Notes: generated by a model not told the origin, from the letters alone. A DNA stretch of 64,000 bases from M3007 sp041736625 (GCA_041736625.1 JBGSTG010000117.1:1-64000), one strand, 5' to 3'. Positions 8,333 through 17,962 are shown, counted from the stretch's first letter. Program-made: numbers and translations.

Positions 8333-11300
8333 ATGTTCCCCCCCTCTCTTCTTTCTGCATGGCAGAGAGCCTTCCTTGTATTGCCCCTGCTATGGGCGTA
8401 CACATCCCTCCTCGCGCAAAGTACATGCGACATAACCGGCCCCACGCAGGTATGCGCGGGCGATGTGTCGGTTTACCACCTCACCGTGCAGTCCCAACAA
8501 AGTTACACCATTCAGTGGACGGCTGCCAACGGCGAGGTCATGACTTCCAACGATGAGATGGCCATGATTCACTGGACTGCGGCGGGCGCCACCTCGGTGG
8601 TTGCGCGCATATTGCTGGCTGGCTCTCCCTCCACCCCCTTGGGCTCCTGCATTTTGAACGTAGACGTGTTGGCCCAGCCCTCGCCGATGTTTACCCCCAA
8701 CTTTTTGCCCACAGCCCCTTGCAGGGCCGTGATTCCGTTGGGACTCGCCGCGCCGGATACCGGTTATTGCAGCAACACTCCGGTCGTGTTTTCCGCAACC
8801 AACAACAACAGCCCCGTAGTGTGGACGGTAACGGGCAATGCCGTTGCGTCCCCGCCTGTGGGCAACGCCATCACGGTGCAAACCGGCTCGGGCGCCGGCA
8901 CTTTTGAGGTGTGCATCACCGAGGTAAATGCTTTGGGTTGCAGCACTACTTACTGCAAAACCTACAACGTGTTTGCCCCGCCGGTAGCCGGTGTTGCAGA
9001 GATTACTTTCGGGAGTCAAAACCCAATCCAGGTGTGCGCTGGCGAAGACCTGATTTTTCAGGGAAACTATTCCGATCCGGACAACCTCGAACAGGGCGGC
9101 TGGTTCTGGGAGGTGCGCGATGCTTCTAATGCCGTTGTGGGCCTGGGCGCCGACGAAAACCTGGGTTTTACGTTTGGTCAGCCGGGTACGTACACGGTCA
9201 GCTTGGTGGTCACCAACTGCCTCGGTTGCCAATCGGCCCCGGCCGAAGTGACGGTGCAAGTGGACTCCGCTTCGATTCCGGTCATCATTTGTCCTTCTGT
9301 GGTTTGTCAAAGCGCCACACCCGTTGAATATTGCACCACAGCCGACTGCGGCGCATACACCTGGCAGGTTACGGGAGGAACCATTCAGGGCGCTTCCGAT
9401 GGGCCGTGCGTAGACATTGTGTGGGATATGCCGGTTCAGGGAGGTTATGGTTTTGTGACGTTGAACACCGGCAACTGCCAGGGCAACGTGTGCCCGCTGC
9501 CCACCACCGTGGAGGTGCCGGTCATCCCTGCTGTTCAAACAATCGACGGCCCTGCCCAGTTGTGCGACCCCAACAGCAACGGCGTGGTATATTCCGTACC
9601 TTTTTGGCCGGGGGCGGTGTACAGTTGGTCGTTTCCGGAAATACTGCCCGGATCAACCGGATCAATCGGTGTTGCCGGTGGAAATACAAACAATGATTTT
9701 GAAATTGTGCTGACCAATTTTTCCGGTTCGTTCCGTTTGCGCGTGCAGGTAACCCACCCGGTGACCAATTGCGTATCGGAGGGCGAGCTGGTTGTGGAGG
9801 TTCGGGACTACCGCATACAGGGTGTTTCGGTTTGTTACGGCCAGGATGCCCACCTTTCTGTAAGTCCGGCGGTATCCCCAACGCCTTACAGCATCAAGTG
9901 GAAACTGAACGGGAGCGCCTGGCAGCAAACCGTGCAGGATGCCTCCGACGTGAGCATACCCTTTTCAGCATTTGGCGGCGCAGGAGTGTTTGAAGTGAGC
10001 GCCGAAATCATGTTCAACGGCGCGAATATGTTTACCTGCGCCGAGCTGGTTGCCGTCGTCACCGTGAACGAGCCGGTGGAGCCGATTACCGATGTCTCCG
10101 GACCGAAACGCGTATGCCCCAATGTGCCGTACCTATACAGCGCCGTGCCTGCTGTGCCGCCCACCCTGCACTGGTGGGCCACCGGCGGCGCCCTCAACCC
10201 GGCCACCGGCCCTACTACCAAAGTTACCTGGCAAACCGGGAGCAGCGCCTACCTGCTCTCCGTGGTGCGCGAAGACGCCGACGGTTGCCGCTCCGATACC
10301 TTTCATTTGCCCGTTGCCGGCATTGGACTGGATACATTGGTGGTAAAAGGCCCCGACACGATTTGTGTGGACGCTGAAGAAACGTACTCGGTTTTTCTGG
10401 GTACCGACCTGTTTGAAGGCGCCGACAGCCTGGTGTGGTCCATCGTATCGTCGCCTGCCGACGGCAGCATCATCAGCGGAAACGGTACGCCCTCCATTAC
10501 CGTGCGCTGGCACAACCAGGGTCCGGTGACCGTTCGGTTGCAAGCCTGGGTTTGCGGCAACCTGCAAGTGATCAATTTCCCGGTGTTTGTTCGAACGGCC
10601 AATGTTGAAATATTCTGTGAAACGACCGATTGTAAAGTTTGCCAGGGAACGCAGACGTTCTTCTTCGCATCCGGACCTTCCGGCGCCCGGTACACATGGA
10701 CGGTGGATGGTGCGACCCAGCAAACCGGAACCCAAACGTTTTACCCACATACGTTCAGCACACCCGGAACGCATTTTGTAGGCGTAACCATAGACAGCAT
10801 TCCCGGGTGCCCGGGCAGCGCCGAGGATATTGTGCCGGTGGACGTGATTCCCAACCCCGAGCCGATCATCACCCAGTCGGCTATCCTTTTCTGCAACAAC
10901 CTGACGCCCATCACCCTGAACGCCACCACCTATCCCGGCGCCGATTCAGAGACCTTCTCCTGGATTCCGTCGCACAACCCGCCGGTGTACACCGAAGTAC
11001 CCGTGGGCGGGCCGCAACTGGTGATCAACAGCACAGATGTTCAGGATTATACGCGATTCTTTTCGGTAACAGCAAAACGAACCATCGACGGGAAGGAATG
11101 CTACGCCTATTCCGACTACCTGCTCACCTGCGACAGCATGATTCCGCCGCCCAACCCCAGCGGCGATGTAATCTTTACCGATTGGACCTTCAACCGCGAT
11201 CTGCCCAGCCCCCTGCTCTCCTGCACCGACCCGGATGCCAACGCCTGTGGGGTAATCATTGTGAGCGGAGACCTGAATGGGCGCGACTTCGGCGAGGTAA

Positions 11301-14017
11301 GCGAGGCCCGGTGGCGGGTGTTTGACCCGCAAAATGGGTTGAACCCGGTGGATGTGTTTCCGATTTTCGATAATCCTGACTTACAAGCAACCGAAATCGC
11401 CACCTTTTCCAAGGCCGGGTTTTACCCCACCCAACTGGAGGTGGCGTTTATAGAGGCGCCTGCCGTGTTTTACACCGACCAGCGGGTATTGCAGGTGCCG
11501 CTGGTGCCGGCCATACAGTGGGCATATCGCTGCAGCGATTCGGCGGGCATGTGGGAGCTTACACTCCGCGATGTGTCCGAGGCAGTGCCCACGGCCAACA
11601 TTTTCGACCGCACCTGGGTGGTAGGCGTCAATGGCGGCGCTCCGGTTACGCTTGCCGACCACAGCAAATTAGTGACCCTGCTGGTACCCTCCGGCTCGGA
11701 GGTGTCTGTCTCCCTCACGCCGTTCACGCGCACGGTGGGCAACGACAACCCCGATTCCGTGTATTTCTGCACGGAGTGCATCACCATCGATCTGCCGGCA
11801 GCGCCGGCGCTGGATATTGCCGTGAGCAGGGATACCAACTGCGTGGGTACGCCCGTGCAGTTCTCGGCCATACTCACCCCCAACGCCGACGACGTCATTT
11901 CGTATGACTGGAATTTCAACGACGGCTCGGGCAGCCAGTCGGCCAACACCGTTAAAACATTCAACGGCTCTGGGTCGTACATGATTGACCTTACGGTGAA
12001 AACCGATGTGGGTTGTGTTTTGTACGATACCGTAATGGTGGAAGTGGTTCCCAATCTGTTAAAGGGCACGATTGACACCATGCTGATGGCCTGCCAGGCT
12101 ACTGCGGGTCTGATGTACTTGCCGAACGCGGGCACACCCAGTCCGACGCAGTGGGCCTGGAGTCCCGGTGGTCAGACCTCCGAGGCCATTGAGGTGATGG
12201 AAAGCGGCGTGTACGATGTGACGGTGAGCGACGGATATGGTTGTACGTTTAGCCCGCCGGCGGAGTTGTTGCTGTTGCCCAATCTGTTCAGCGGGGGCAT
12301 TGCGGGCGATTTGGCAGCCTGCCAGGGCAAAAACCTGCAATTCAGCATCAACGGCACCAGTGGATTTAGCTATCTGTGGTCGTCGGACATACCGGGCTTC
12401 CAACAAAATGCCGGGGACGACACCCGGGCAAGCGCCCCTTCGCCCACTGCCGGGAGCTATTCCGTGTGGGTCACAGCCCTGAGTGGTACCGATTCCTGTG
12501 CGTCGGTGTCTGCATCGGTACAGATTTGGCCCCTGCCTGCCGCTCCAATGGTAGATGTGAACTACAACTGCGACCCGTTCTTTGCTTTGCTAAGCACCAA
12601 TCCGCTACATCCGGTATCCTGGCGTTTCCAGAACAACTTTTTGGGTATTCAGCAAAGCATCACCGCTTTGGAGGGCGGTCAGTACACCGCTACCGAGCGC
12701 AATGGATTTGGGTGCGAGGCCAAAACGAATACCACGGTGGCCGATCCGATTGACGTGAACATACTGTCGGGATGCTATGAGATTTGTGATACCGCCCTCG
12801 AAAATGGAGACATTTGTTTGGAGGGTCCTTCCGGCACGTATTCCCATTGGGCGTGGCTCCTGTTACCTTCAATGGTTTTGGGCAGCGGCAGCGGCTCGGT
12901 GCAGGATTTGTGCCTCACCCAGAACATGGTTGGGGAGATTGTTCTTCAGGTGGAACAAAACTACATCAATACCAACCCGAGCGACACGGTTTCATGCGCC
13001 GGCACTTCGGAGCCGTTCTGTCTGGAGCAGATTGAATGCACGAGTTGTCCGGATTTAAATTCTTCCTTTAATACGCCAACGTTGATTCCACTTCAATGCG
13101 ATACGGCTTATGAACAGGTGGTGAAGATTATCGCCAACATTTCGGTACCCGATGGATACGAATACTGCGGGTATTTACCGGAGTTTACCGGGGCGCATTT
13201 TGAATTGATGACCCCAGTGGAGAACTACGGCGTTTTCATCCGTATAACGGGTTTTATCTACGTGACCGATCCCCAGGCTCTGGAAGATGGCCTTCAGGGT
13301 GTCATTCGATGGTGCCATGAAGGGACTGGTGAAGTTTGTCCGGCCAACATAAAAGTTCAGCCAAAGGACTGTGATGAGGAGGGTATCTGGTGCATGCAAA
13401 CGGTCACCATTGTGTACAAGACTTACCCCTGGCCTCCCAGATATCAGATCACGTATGAGTTTCAGGCACATTACATTGAGGGCGATGAATGCGACATTAC
13501 GTCCTACACAGCCACTGCCGTCAACAATTGGGTCGACCCTCCTGTCGTATTAGCACAGCAAACGTTCACCGGCGTACCCTCTGCAACTACGATGCACCAA
13601 ATGACTTTCACACTCACGCAAGCGCAGTACAATGCCATTCCATCTTTGGAATTATCGTTTCGCTCAAACTGTACGCTTGCTTGTTCTACTTATGTGAATC
13701 TCGGCGGTGAAATGCCAAGACCGGAGAGAAATGCCGAGGTTGTTTTCGAAGATACACAATACCTGCTTGTACAGCCGAATCCTGCGTTTGAGCAGATACA
13801 AGTCAAGTACTCCTTGCCGACGAAAGCAGATCAGAGCGGTTTATCCAGATTAGTCATTGTTAACGAACTTGGTCAAACGGCATTTGAGCTGCCGTTGAAC
13901 GCTACAACAGGTGTTGAATCGATAAATGTGTCCCAACTCCCCACTGGCGTTTACGGAATAGGCCTCATGCATGACAACAGTGTGCAGGAAATGCAAAAAT
14001 TGGTCATACAACGATAA
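8333..14017 (+). CDS. Giant secreted PKD/Ig-like multidomain protein with T9SS type A sorting domain
   Basis: 1894 residues. The N-terminus carries a signal peptide (hydrophobic FLVLPLLWAYTSLLA, cleavage near AQS). The body is a chain of ~80-100-residue PKD/Ig-like modules, recognisable by repeated W-x-V/A-x-G-G and Y-x-W segments (VWTVTGNA, YTWQVTGG, HWWATGGA, YTWTVDGA, YDWNFNDGSG). It is rich in Cys and acidic residues. The last ~85 residues (LVQPNPAFEQIQVKYSL ... ELGQTAFELPL ... LPTGVYGIGL ... KLVIQR) form a standard T9SS type A C-terminal domain that is cleaved and anchored on export. No catalytic domain is seen, so an adhesive or matrix role is likely. It is transcribed divergently from the repeat protein and followed by a hairpin terminator. 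Confidence 0.88.
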   Translation: MFPPSLLSAWQRAFLVLPLLWAYTSLLAQSTCDITGPTQVCAGDVSVYHLTVQSQQSYTIQWTAANGEVMTSNDEMAMIHWTAAGATSVVARILLAGSPSTPLGSCILNVDVLAQPSPMFTPNFLPTAPCRAVIPLGLAAPDTGYCSNTPVVFSATNNNSPVVWTVTGNAVASPPVGNAITVQTGSGAGTFEVCITEVNALGCSTTYCKTYNVFAPPVAGVAEITFGSQNPIQVCAGEDLIFQGNYSDPDNLEQGGWFWEVRDASNAVVGLGADENLGFTFGQPGTYTVSLVVTNCLGCQSAPAEVTVQVDSASIPVIICPSVVCQSATPVEYCTTADCGAYTWQVTGGTIQGASDGPCVDIVWDMPVQGGYGFVTLNTGNCQGNVCPLPTTVEVPVIPAVQTIDGPAQLCDPNSNGVVYSVPFWPGAVYSWSFPEILPGSTGSIGVAGGNTNNDFEIVLTNFSGSFRLRVQVTHPVTNCVSEGELVVEVRDYRIQGVSVCYGQDAHLSVSPAVSPTPYSIKWKLNGSAWQQTVQDASDVSIPFSAFGGAGVFEVSAEIMFNGANMFTCAELVAVVTVNEPVEPITDVSGPKRVCPNVPYLYSAVPAVPPTLHWWATGGALNPATGPTTKVTWQTGSSAYLLSVVREDADGCRSDTFHLPVAGIGLDTLVVKGPDTICVDAEETYSVFLGTDLFEGADSLVWSIVSSPADGSIISGNGTPSITVRWHNQGPVTVRLQAWVCGNLQVINFPVFVRTANVEIFCETTDCKVCQGTQTFFFASGPSGARYTWTVDGATQQTGTQTFYPHTFSTPGTHFVGVTIDSIPGCPGSAEDIVPVDVIPNPEPIITQSAILFCNNLTPITLNATTYPGADSETFSWIPSHNPPVYTEVPVGGPQLVINSTDVQDYTRFFSVTAKRTIDGKECYAYSDYLLTCDSMIPPPNPSGDVIFTDWTFNRDLPSPLLSCTDPDANACGVIIVSGDLNGRDFGEVSEARWRVFDPQNGLNPVDVFPIFDNPDLQATEIATFSKAGFYPTQLEVAFIEAPAVFYTDQRVLQVPLVPAIQWAYRCSDSAGMWELTLRDVSEAVPTANIFDRTWVVGVNGGAPVTLADHSKLVTLLVPSGSEVSVSLTPFTRTVGNDNPDSVYFCTECITIDLPAAPALDIAVSRDTNCVGTPVQFSAILTPNADDVISYDWNFNDGSGSQSANTVKTFNGSGSYMIDLTVKTDVGCVLYDTVMVEVVPNLLKGTIDTMLMACQATAGLMYLPNAGTPSPTQWAWSPGGQTSEAIEVMESGVYDVTVSDGYGCTFSPPAELLLLPNLFSGGIAGDLAACQGKNLQFSINGTSGFSYLWSSDIPGFQQNAGDDTRASAPSPTAGSYSVWVTALSGTDSCASVSASVQIWPLPAAPMVDVNYNCDPFFALLSTNPLHPVSWRFQNNFLGIQQSITALEGGQYTATERNGFGCEAKTNTTVADPIDVNILSGCYEICDTALENGDICLEGPSGTYSHWAWLLLPSMVLGSGSGSVQDLCLTQNMVGEIVLQVEQNYINTNPSDTVSCAGTSEPFCLEQIECTSCPDLNSSFNTPTLIPLQCDTAYEQVVKIIANISVPDGYEYCGYLPEFTGAHFELMTPVENYGVFIRITGFIYVTDPQALEDGLQGVIRWCHEGTGEVCPANIKVQPKDCDEEGIWCMQTVTIVYKTYPWPPRYQITYEFQAHYIEGDECDITSYTATAVNNWVDPPVVLAQQTFTGVPSATTMHQMTFTLTQAQYNAIPSLELSFRSNCTLACSTYVNLGGEMPRPERNAEVVFEDTQYLLVQPNPAFEQIQVKYSLPTKADQSGLSRLVIVNELGQTAFELPLNATTGVESINVSQLPTGVYGIGLMHDNSVQEMQKLVIQR

Positions 14018-14054
14018 TTTGCCGGTTAAACCGACGATTTGAATGACCCAATAT

Positions 14055-14098
14055 CTGGTCTTCAATGGCTAAATAGCGCATTGGAGACCAGTCTTTTT
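14055..14098 (+). terminator. Intrinsic terminator after the giant PKD protein
   Basis: 13-bp stem (14055-14067 with 14079-14091; one position is a G-U pair), 11-nt loop, then TCTTTTT. It begins 37 nt after the stop codon. Confidence 0.72.
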
Positions 14099-14177
14099 AT
14101 ACTTGAAGCCTATCCAAGAGACCAATCAACCTACCTTAGCCGCGAAAAATTTCCATACCCGTAAATGTCCACTCCCC

Positions 14178-15089
14178 ATGGTGTTGACCATCCTCGGCAA
14201 CGGCGCCGGCGGCCCTTTTCAGGGTAGACACTACACTGCGCAGATCCTCGAATCCGGCAACCAGATGTTCCTCATCGATTGCGGCGAGGGCGCCCAGCAC
14301 CAGTTGTTTCGCTACCGCATCCGGTACGACCGCATCAACCAGATGTTCATCAGTCACCTGCACGGCGACCACGTGTTCGGGCTGGTGGGGCTGCTCACCT
14401 CCTTTTGCATCAAGCAGCGAAATACGCGCCTGCACATCTACTCCCCGCCCGGGTTGCAGGAGCTGGTGGAGCACACCTTCCGGCTGTGCCGGGTGGCGGG
14501 GTCATTCCCACTGACTTTTACGGAGGTGAACCCCGAAGTGCACGCTCTGGTGTTTGAAAACAAACAACTGTCGGTGTGGAGCATCCCCCTCCACCACCGG
14601 ACACCCTGTTGCGGTTGGCTCTTCCGCGAAAAACCCCGACCCCGCAACATGCGCAAAGATGCGCTGGAAAAATACGCAATACCGTTTGCCGACATCCCGG
14701 CCATCAAAGCCGGCGCAGACTGGATTACCCACCAGGGGCAGCCGGTGCCCAATGCCGAGCTGACCACCGACCCGAAGCCGCCGGCCAGTTATGCATTTTG
14801 CAGCGACACCGCACCCTCCGACCGGGTCGCCGAATGTGTCCGGGGGGTGGACTTGCTGTACCACGAAGCCACTTTTCTGAACGAACACGCCATGGAGGCC
14901 GGCCTGTCATACCACAGCACCGCTGCGCAGGCCGCGCAAATCGCCCAAAAAGCCGGCGTAAAACAACTCCTCCTGGGGCACGTTTCCGCCCGTTATAAAA
15001 CCCTTGACCAGCACCTGACGGAAGCCCGGGAGGTGTTCGCTGAAACCATCGCCGCAGAAGAAGGAAAGCGTATCGAATGCGGAACATAA
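14178..15089 (+). CDS. rnz: Ribonuclease Z
   Basis: 303 residues from the ATG at 14178; the frame extends upstream to a TTG at 14103, but the family starts at the MVLTILGNGA strand and is usually ~305 residues. RNase Z is a metallo-beta-lactamase-fold endonuclease that trims tRNA 3' ends. The zinc motif HLHGDH is complete (residues 60-65), and FCSDTAPSD, LYHEATF and LGHVSARY match the later metal and substrate motifs. It lies downstream of a terminator, so it needs its own promoter, which I could not define. The last codons (ATC GAA TGC GGA ACA TAA) already match the GCGGAAT repeat that fills the gap to the next gene. Confidence 0.93.
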   Translation: MVLTILGNGAGGPFQGRHYTAQILESGNQMFLIDCGEGAQHQLFRYRIRYDRINQMFISHLHGDHVFGLVGLLTSFCIKQRNTRLHIYSPPGLQELVEHTFRLCRVAGSFPLTFTEVNPEVHALVFENKQLSVWSIPLHHRTPCCGWLFREKPRPRNMRKDALEKYAIPFADIPAIKAGADWITHQGQPVPNAELTTDPKPPASYAFCSDTAPSDRVAECVRGVDLLYHEATFLNEHAMEAGLSYHSTAAQAAQIAQKAGVKQLLLGHVSARYKTLDQHLTEAREVFAETIAAEEGKRIECGT

Positions 15090-15317
15090 GGAATGCGGAG
15101 TGCGGAATGCGGAATGCGGAATATGAGGGCTCTCGGTCTATTCGTAAAACCAGAGGCGGTGGTGCGAATTGCCATGGCAAATATTTCGGTAAGTGTGTTT
15201 CCGGCCCCAACGCAATACCTGGCGCCCTCATATTCCGCATTCCGAATTCCGCATTCCGCATTCGAAAAGACCAAGCGCCCTTTTATTCCGCACTCCGCAC
15301 TCCGCACTCCGCATTCG
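15073..15317. repeat. GCGGAAT-heptamer inverted-repeat element between rnz and the Crp/Fnr gene
   Basis: The left array (15090-15130, with TCGAATGCGGAA reaching back into rnz at 15073) is a run of GCGGAAT-type heptamers ending in ATATGAGGGC. The right array (15222-15264) is its reverse complement, starting GCGCCCTCATAT. A third, solo array in right orientation (15270-15317) starts ACCAAGCGCCCTTTTAT. About 90 bp of non-repeat sequence lies between the first two arms. The element fills the gap between two convergent genes, touching the rnz stop and ending 4 nt from the stop of the regulator gene. Confidence 0.85.
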
Positions 15318-15321
15318 GATA

Positions 15322-16002
15322 TCAGGCTAGTTTGGCCACATCCCGGATCAATATGCTGTTCCGTTTGAAGTAGATGAGGTTGGCCTTTTTGAGTTCGTTG
15401 AGCACGGAGGTAACCGTTTGGCGGCTGGTGCCGGTGAGGCTGGCGATGTCGGCCTGGGTGAGGTGGTGTTTGACCAGGGTCTCGAACCCGATGCGGCGGC
15501 CTTCCCGGCCGGCTGTTTCCACCAGAAACTCGATGATGCGCTCGCGGGCGTCTTTGGACACCATGTTGGCCAGGCGCTCTTCCAGCCGGCACAGCCGTTT
15601 GCTCAGGTGGGCCATGCAGGAAAGCACCAGATTGGTGCGGCTCTGCATGAGTTGCTGGAAATCGGACAGTGACACGCTGAGGTATTCCACTTCATCGTGC
15701 AGGGCCTGTGCGTAGTCGGTGTATTTTCCTGCGCCGGTGAGGCCCACATCGCTGAACAGCGCGCCGGGTTGCAAGATTTCTTTGATCACTTCCTTGCCTT
15801 CCTCGGTGAAGGTGCCGGTTTTCACCCGCCCGCCGACCAGAAAATACAGGTGCTCGACCGGGTCGTCGGGCACATAAATGAAATGGTATCGGGGCGCTTT
15901 TTTCAACCGGCAATAACCGGCCAGCGTCACCAGGTCGTCCTGTTGTAAAGATGCCAGAATGGGCAATTGCGCGAGAAATTCGATGGTGGTTAGTTTGTCC
16001 AT
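15322..16002 (-). CDS. Crp/Fnr-family transcriptional regulator
   Basis: 226 residues from the ATG at 16002; an upstream in-frame start at 16098 adds 32 residues with no family match. Residues ~10-125 form a cyclic-nucleotide-binding-like beta-barrel (YLFLVGGRVK-type strand, GKEVIKEILQPGALF). Residues ~150-226 are a winged helix with the recognition segment LTQADIASLTGTSRQTVTSV. There is no Fnr-type N-terminal Cys cluster, so no Fe-S sensing is predicted. Bacteroidota have many such regulators for stress or anaerobic responses; the effector cannot be told from sequence. Convergent with rnz. Confidence 0.88.
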   Translation of the reverse strand: MDKLTTIEFLAQLPILASLQQDDLVTLAGYCRLKKAPRYHFIYVPDDPVEHLYFLVGGRVKTGTFTEEGKEVIKEILQPGALFSDVGLTGAGKYTDYAQALHDEVEYLSVSLSDFQQLMQSRTNLVLSCMAHLSKRLCRLEERLANMVSKDARERIIEFLVETAGREGRRIGFETLVKHHLTQADIASLTGTSRQTVTSVLNELKKANLIYFKRNSILIRDVAKLA

Positions 16003-16097
16003 GGCTAAGGATTTTTGTATCTGGCAACTGAAGTGTAAACCAGTACCTTTTTTTGATGATACAAAAGTGACGCTTATGCCTTCGGGAGAAAAGTACA

Positions 16098-16111
16098 CTT
16101 ATCGCAATAAG
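16098..16111. promoter_or_regulatory. Small inverted repeat upstream of the Crp/Fnr gene
   Basis: CTTAT-CGCA-ATAAG lies about 95 nt upstream of the regulator ATG. It could be an autoregulatory site, but the arms are only 5 bp and the match may be chance. Nothing else recognisable is seen in 16003-16196, which is AT-rich. Confidence 0.22.
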
Positions 16112-16196
16112 TCCAATATTAAGCGCAAATATTTTTTTATAAAAATTTGACTATAATTATTTTAGCCTATTTATTTGTCCAAAAAAAATGAAAATT

Positions 16197-16489
16197 GGCG
16201 GTCGGTTGTCGGTTGTCGGCGGTCGGTTGTCGGCGGTCGGCGGTCGGTTGTCGGCGGTCGGCGGCGGTCGGTTGTCGGCGGTCGGACACACTACTGGACA
16301 TTTTCAATCACGTCCTATTCAGAGGACTTGCAGACCCATTGAAATTTTCTACCTCTTCGGGGTCAATACAAAAAAGGAGCTGGCTTGTGTCCCTCAGAAA
16401 AATGTCCGGCAGTGTGTCCAACGACCGAAAGCCGACAACCGAAAGCCGAAAGCCGACAACCGACAACCGACCGCCGAAAGCCGACAGCC
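16197..16489. repeat. NTCGGNN-heptamer inverted-repeat element
   Basis: The left array (16197-16285) is about 13 heptamers of the type GTCGGTT or GTCGGCG. The right array (16423-16489) is about 10 heptamers in opposite orientation (GTCGGCT, TTCGGCT and similar when reverse-complemented). Just inside each array is an inverted pair: GGACACACTACTGGACATTT near 16283-16303 and its near-complement near 16400-16420. The right end touches the stop codon of the DUF2795 gene directly. Architecture matches the GCGGAAT elements, sequence does not. Confidence 0.85.
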
Positions 16490-16711
16490 TCAGTATTCGT
16501 CCTCGTTGAAGAAAAAGTCTTCGTGCCTTGGATAGTCGGGCCAGATGTCTTCAATGCCCTCGTAAATTTCTCCGTCGTCGTCGAGTTCCTCGAGGTTGTC
16601 GATGACCTGACGGGGCGCCCCTGATCGGATGGCGTAATCGATGAGTTCGTCTTTGGTGGCCGGCCAGGGAGCTTCTTCCAGTTTAGAGGCCAAATCGAGC
16701 GTCCAGAACAT
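16490..16711 (-). CDS. DUF2795-like small acidic protein
   Basis: 73 residues. The segment WPATKDELIDYAIRSGAP followed by QVIDNLEEL is the recognisable DUF2795 (PF11387) core, a small helical domain of unknown function. The C-terminus is very acidic (EDFFFNEDEY). It begins 29 bp after queA on the same strand and is probably the last gene of a queA operon. Its stop codon is immediately followed by the NTCGGNN heptamer array. Confidence 0.8.
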   Translation of the reverse strand: MFWTLDLASKLEEAPWPATKDELIDYAIRSGAPRQVIDNLEELDDDGEIYEGIEDIWPDYPRHEDFFFNEDEY

Positions 16712-16740
16712 AGTTTTGTGCAGCGGGTGTTTTGTTCGGT

Positions 16741-17805
16741 TTAGAGAATGAGCATGGCGTCGCCGTAGCTGAAGAATCGGTATTTCTCCTTGATGGCTTC
16801 CTGGTAGGCGTCCATGATCAGTTCGAATCCGCCGAAAGCGCAGACCATGATGAGCAGGCTGGATTTCGGCTGATGGAAGTTGGTTACCATGCTGTCGGCG
16901 ATGGTAAATTCGAAGGGCGGGTAGATAAACTTGTTGGTCCAGCCTTCGATGGGTTTGAGCAGGGAGTCGGCGGATACGCCGGTTTCGAGTGCCCGCATGG
17001 TGGTGGTGCCGATGGAGCAGACGCGTTTGCCGGATGTTTTGGCGGCATTCACCACGGTGGCTGTTTCGGGTGGCACGCGGAAGTACTCTGCCTCCATTTT
17101 ATGTTTCGACAGGTCTTCCACGTCGATGGTCCGGAAGGTGCCCAGGCCGATGTGCAGGGTGACGTCGGCGAAGCGGATGCCTTTGAGTTCAAGGCGTTTG
17201 AGCAGCTCGCGGCTGAAGTGGAGACCCGAGGTGGGTGCGGCCACGGCGCCCACTTCCTTGGCGTAAATGGTTTGAAACCGTTCGCGGTCCATGTCGTTGG
17301 GTTCCCGCTCGATGTATTTGGGCAGGGGGGTATTACCGAGGCGGTAGAGTTCGCGCTGGAACTCTTCCTCCGAGCCGTCGAACAGAAAGCGGATGGTTCG
17401 CCCGCGGGAGGTGGTGTTATCGACCACTTCGGCGACCAGGGCGTCGTTGCCTTTTTCGTCTTCGAAGTAGAGCTTGTTACCCACCCGGATCTTGCGTGCC
17501 GGGTCGACCAGCACGTCCCACAGCCGGGCTTCGTGGTTGAGTTCGCGGAGCAGGAACACTTCGATCTTGGCGCCCGTTTTTTCTTTTTGCCCGAACATGC
17601 GGGCGGGAAAAACCTTGGTGTTGTTGAAGACCATGGCATCGCCGTCGCCGTAGTACTCGAGGATGTCTTTGAACACCTTGTGCTCAATTTTTCCCGTTTC
17701 GCGGTGTATCACCATCATTCGGCTCTGATCGCGTTCTTCCGTGGGGACTTGAGCAACCAGCTCCTGAGGCAGGTTGAAGGTAAAATGTGAGAGTTTCGCA
17801 CGCAT
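16741..17805 (-). CDS. queA: S-adenosylmethionine:tRNA ribosyltransferase-isomerase
   Basis: QueA makes epoxyqueuosine by transferring the ribosyl part of SAM to preQ1-modified tRNA at wobble position 34. The family motifs are present: VFNNTKVFPARM near residue 60, GAVAAPTSGLHFS, LHIGLGTFR, and FHQPKSSLLIMV near the C-terminus. Length is 354 residues from the ATG at 17805, which directly precedes the conserved KLSHFTFNLP; an ATG at 17823 and a GTG at 17829 are alternatives. A canonical -33/-7 promoter lies at 17917-17946. The DUF2795 gene follows on the same strand. Confidence 0.95.
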   Translation of the reverse strand: MRAKLSHFTFNLPQELVAQVPTEERDQSRMMVIHRETGKIEHKVFKDILEYYGDGDAMVFNNTKVFPARMFGQKEKTGAKIEVFLLRELNHEARLWDVLVDPARKIRVGNKLYFEDEKGNDALVAEVVDNTTSRGRTIRFLFDGSEEEFQRELYRLGNTPLPKYIEREPNDMDRERFQTIYAKEVGAVAAPTSGLHFSRELLKRLELKGIRFADVTLHIGLGTFRTIDVEDLSKHKMEAEYFRVPPETATVVNAAKTSGKRVCSIGTTTMRALETGVSADSLLKPIEGWTNKFIYPPFEFTIADSMVTNFHQPKSSLLIMVCAFGGFELIMDAYQEAIKEKYRFFSYGDAMLIL

Positions 17806-17916
17806 AATGGTTGGTACGGTCATGGGCACAAAAGGTCACAACTTAGCGACCAGGTGTTTTTACGTAGAAAATGGGTATTTTCGAAGCGCGCGTTGAACGC
17901 GGCTTCAAAATGGCTG

Positions 17917-17946
17917 CAAAAGTAAACTTTTTTGCGAAACGTCCAA
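17917..17946 (-). promoter_or_regulatory. Bacteroidota sigma-A promoter of queA
   Basis: On the minus strand TTG (17946-17944, in a T-rich run) is separated by exactly 19 nt from TACTTTTG (17924-17917). This is the best -33/-7 pair seen in the window. Confidence 0.68.
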
Positions 17947-17962
17947 AAAAGATTTTTGTGGA

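Noticed and set aside
15090..15317. Heptamer arrays considered as a CRISPR array
   Set aside because: Units are 7 bp with no unique spacers and occur in inverted orientation; no cas gene is present.
16188..16535. Short open frames inside the NTCGGNN element
   Set aside because: They are translations of the heptamer arrays and run into the DUF2795 gene on the other strand.
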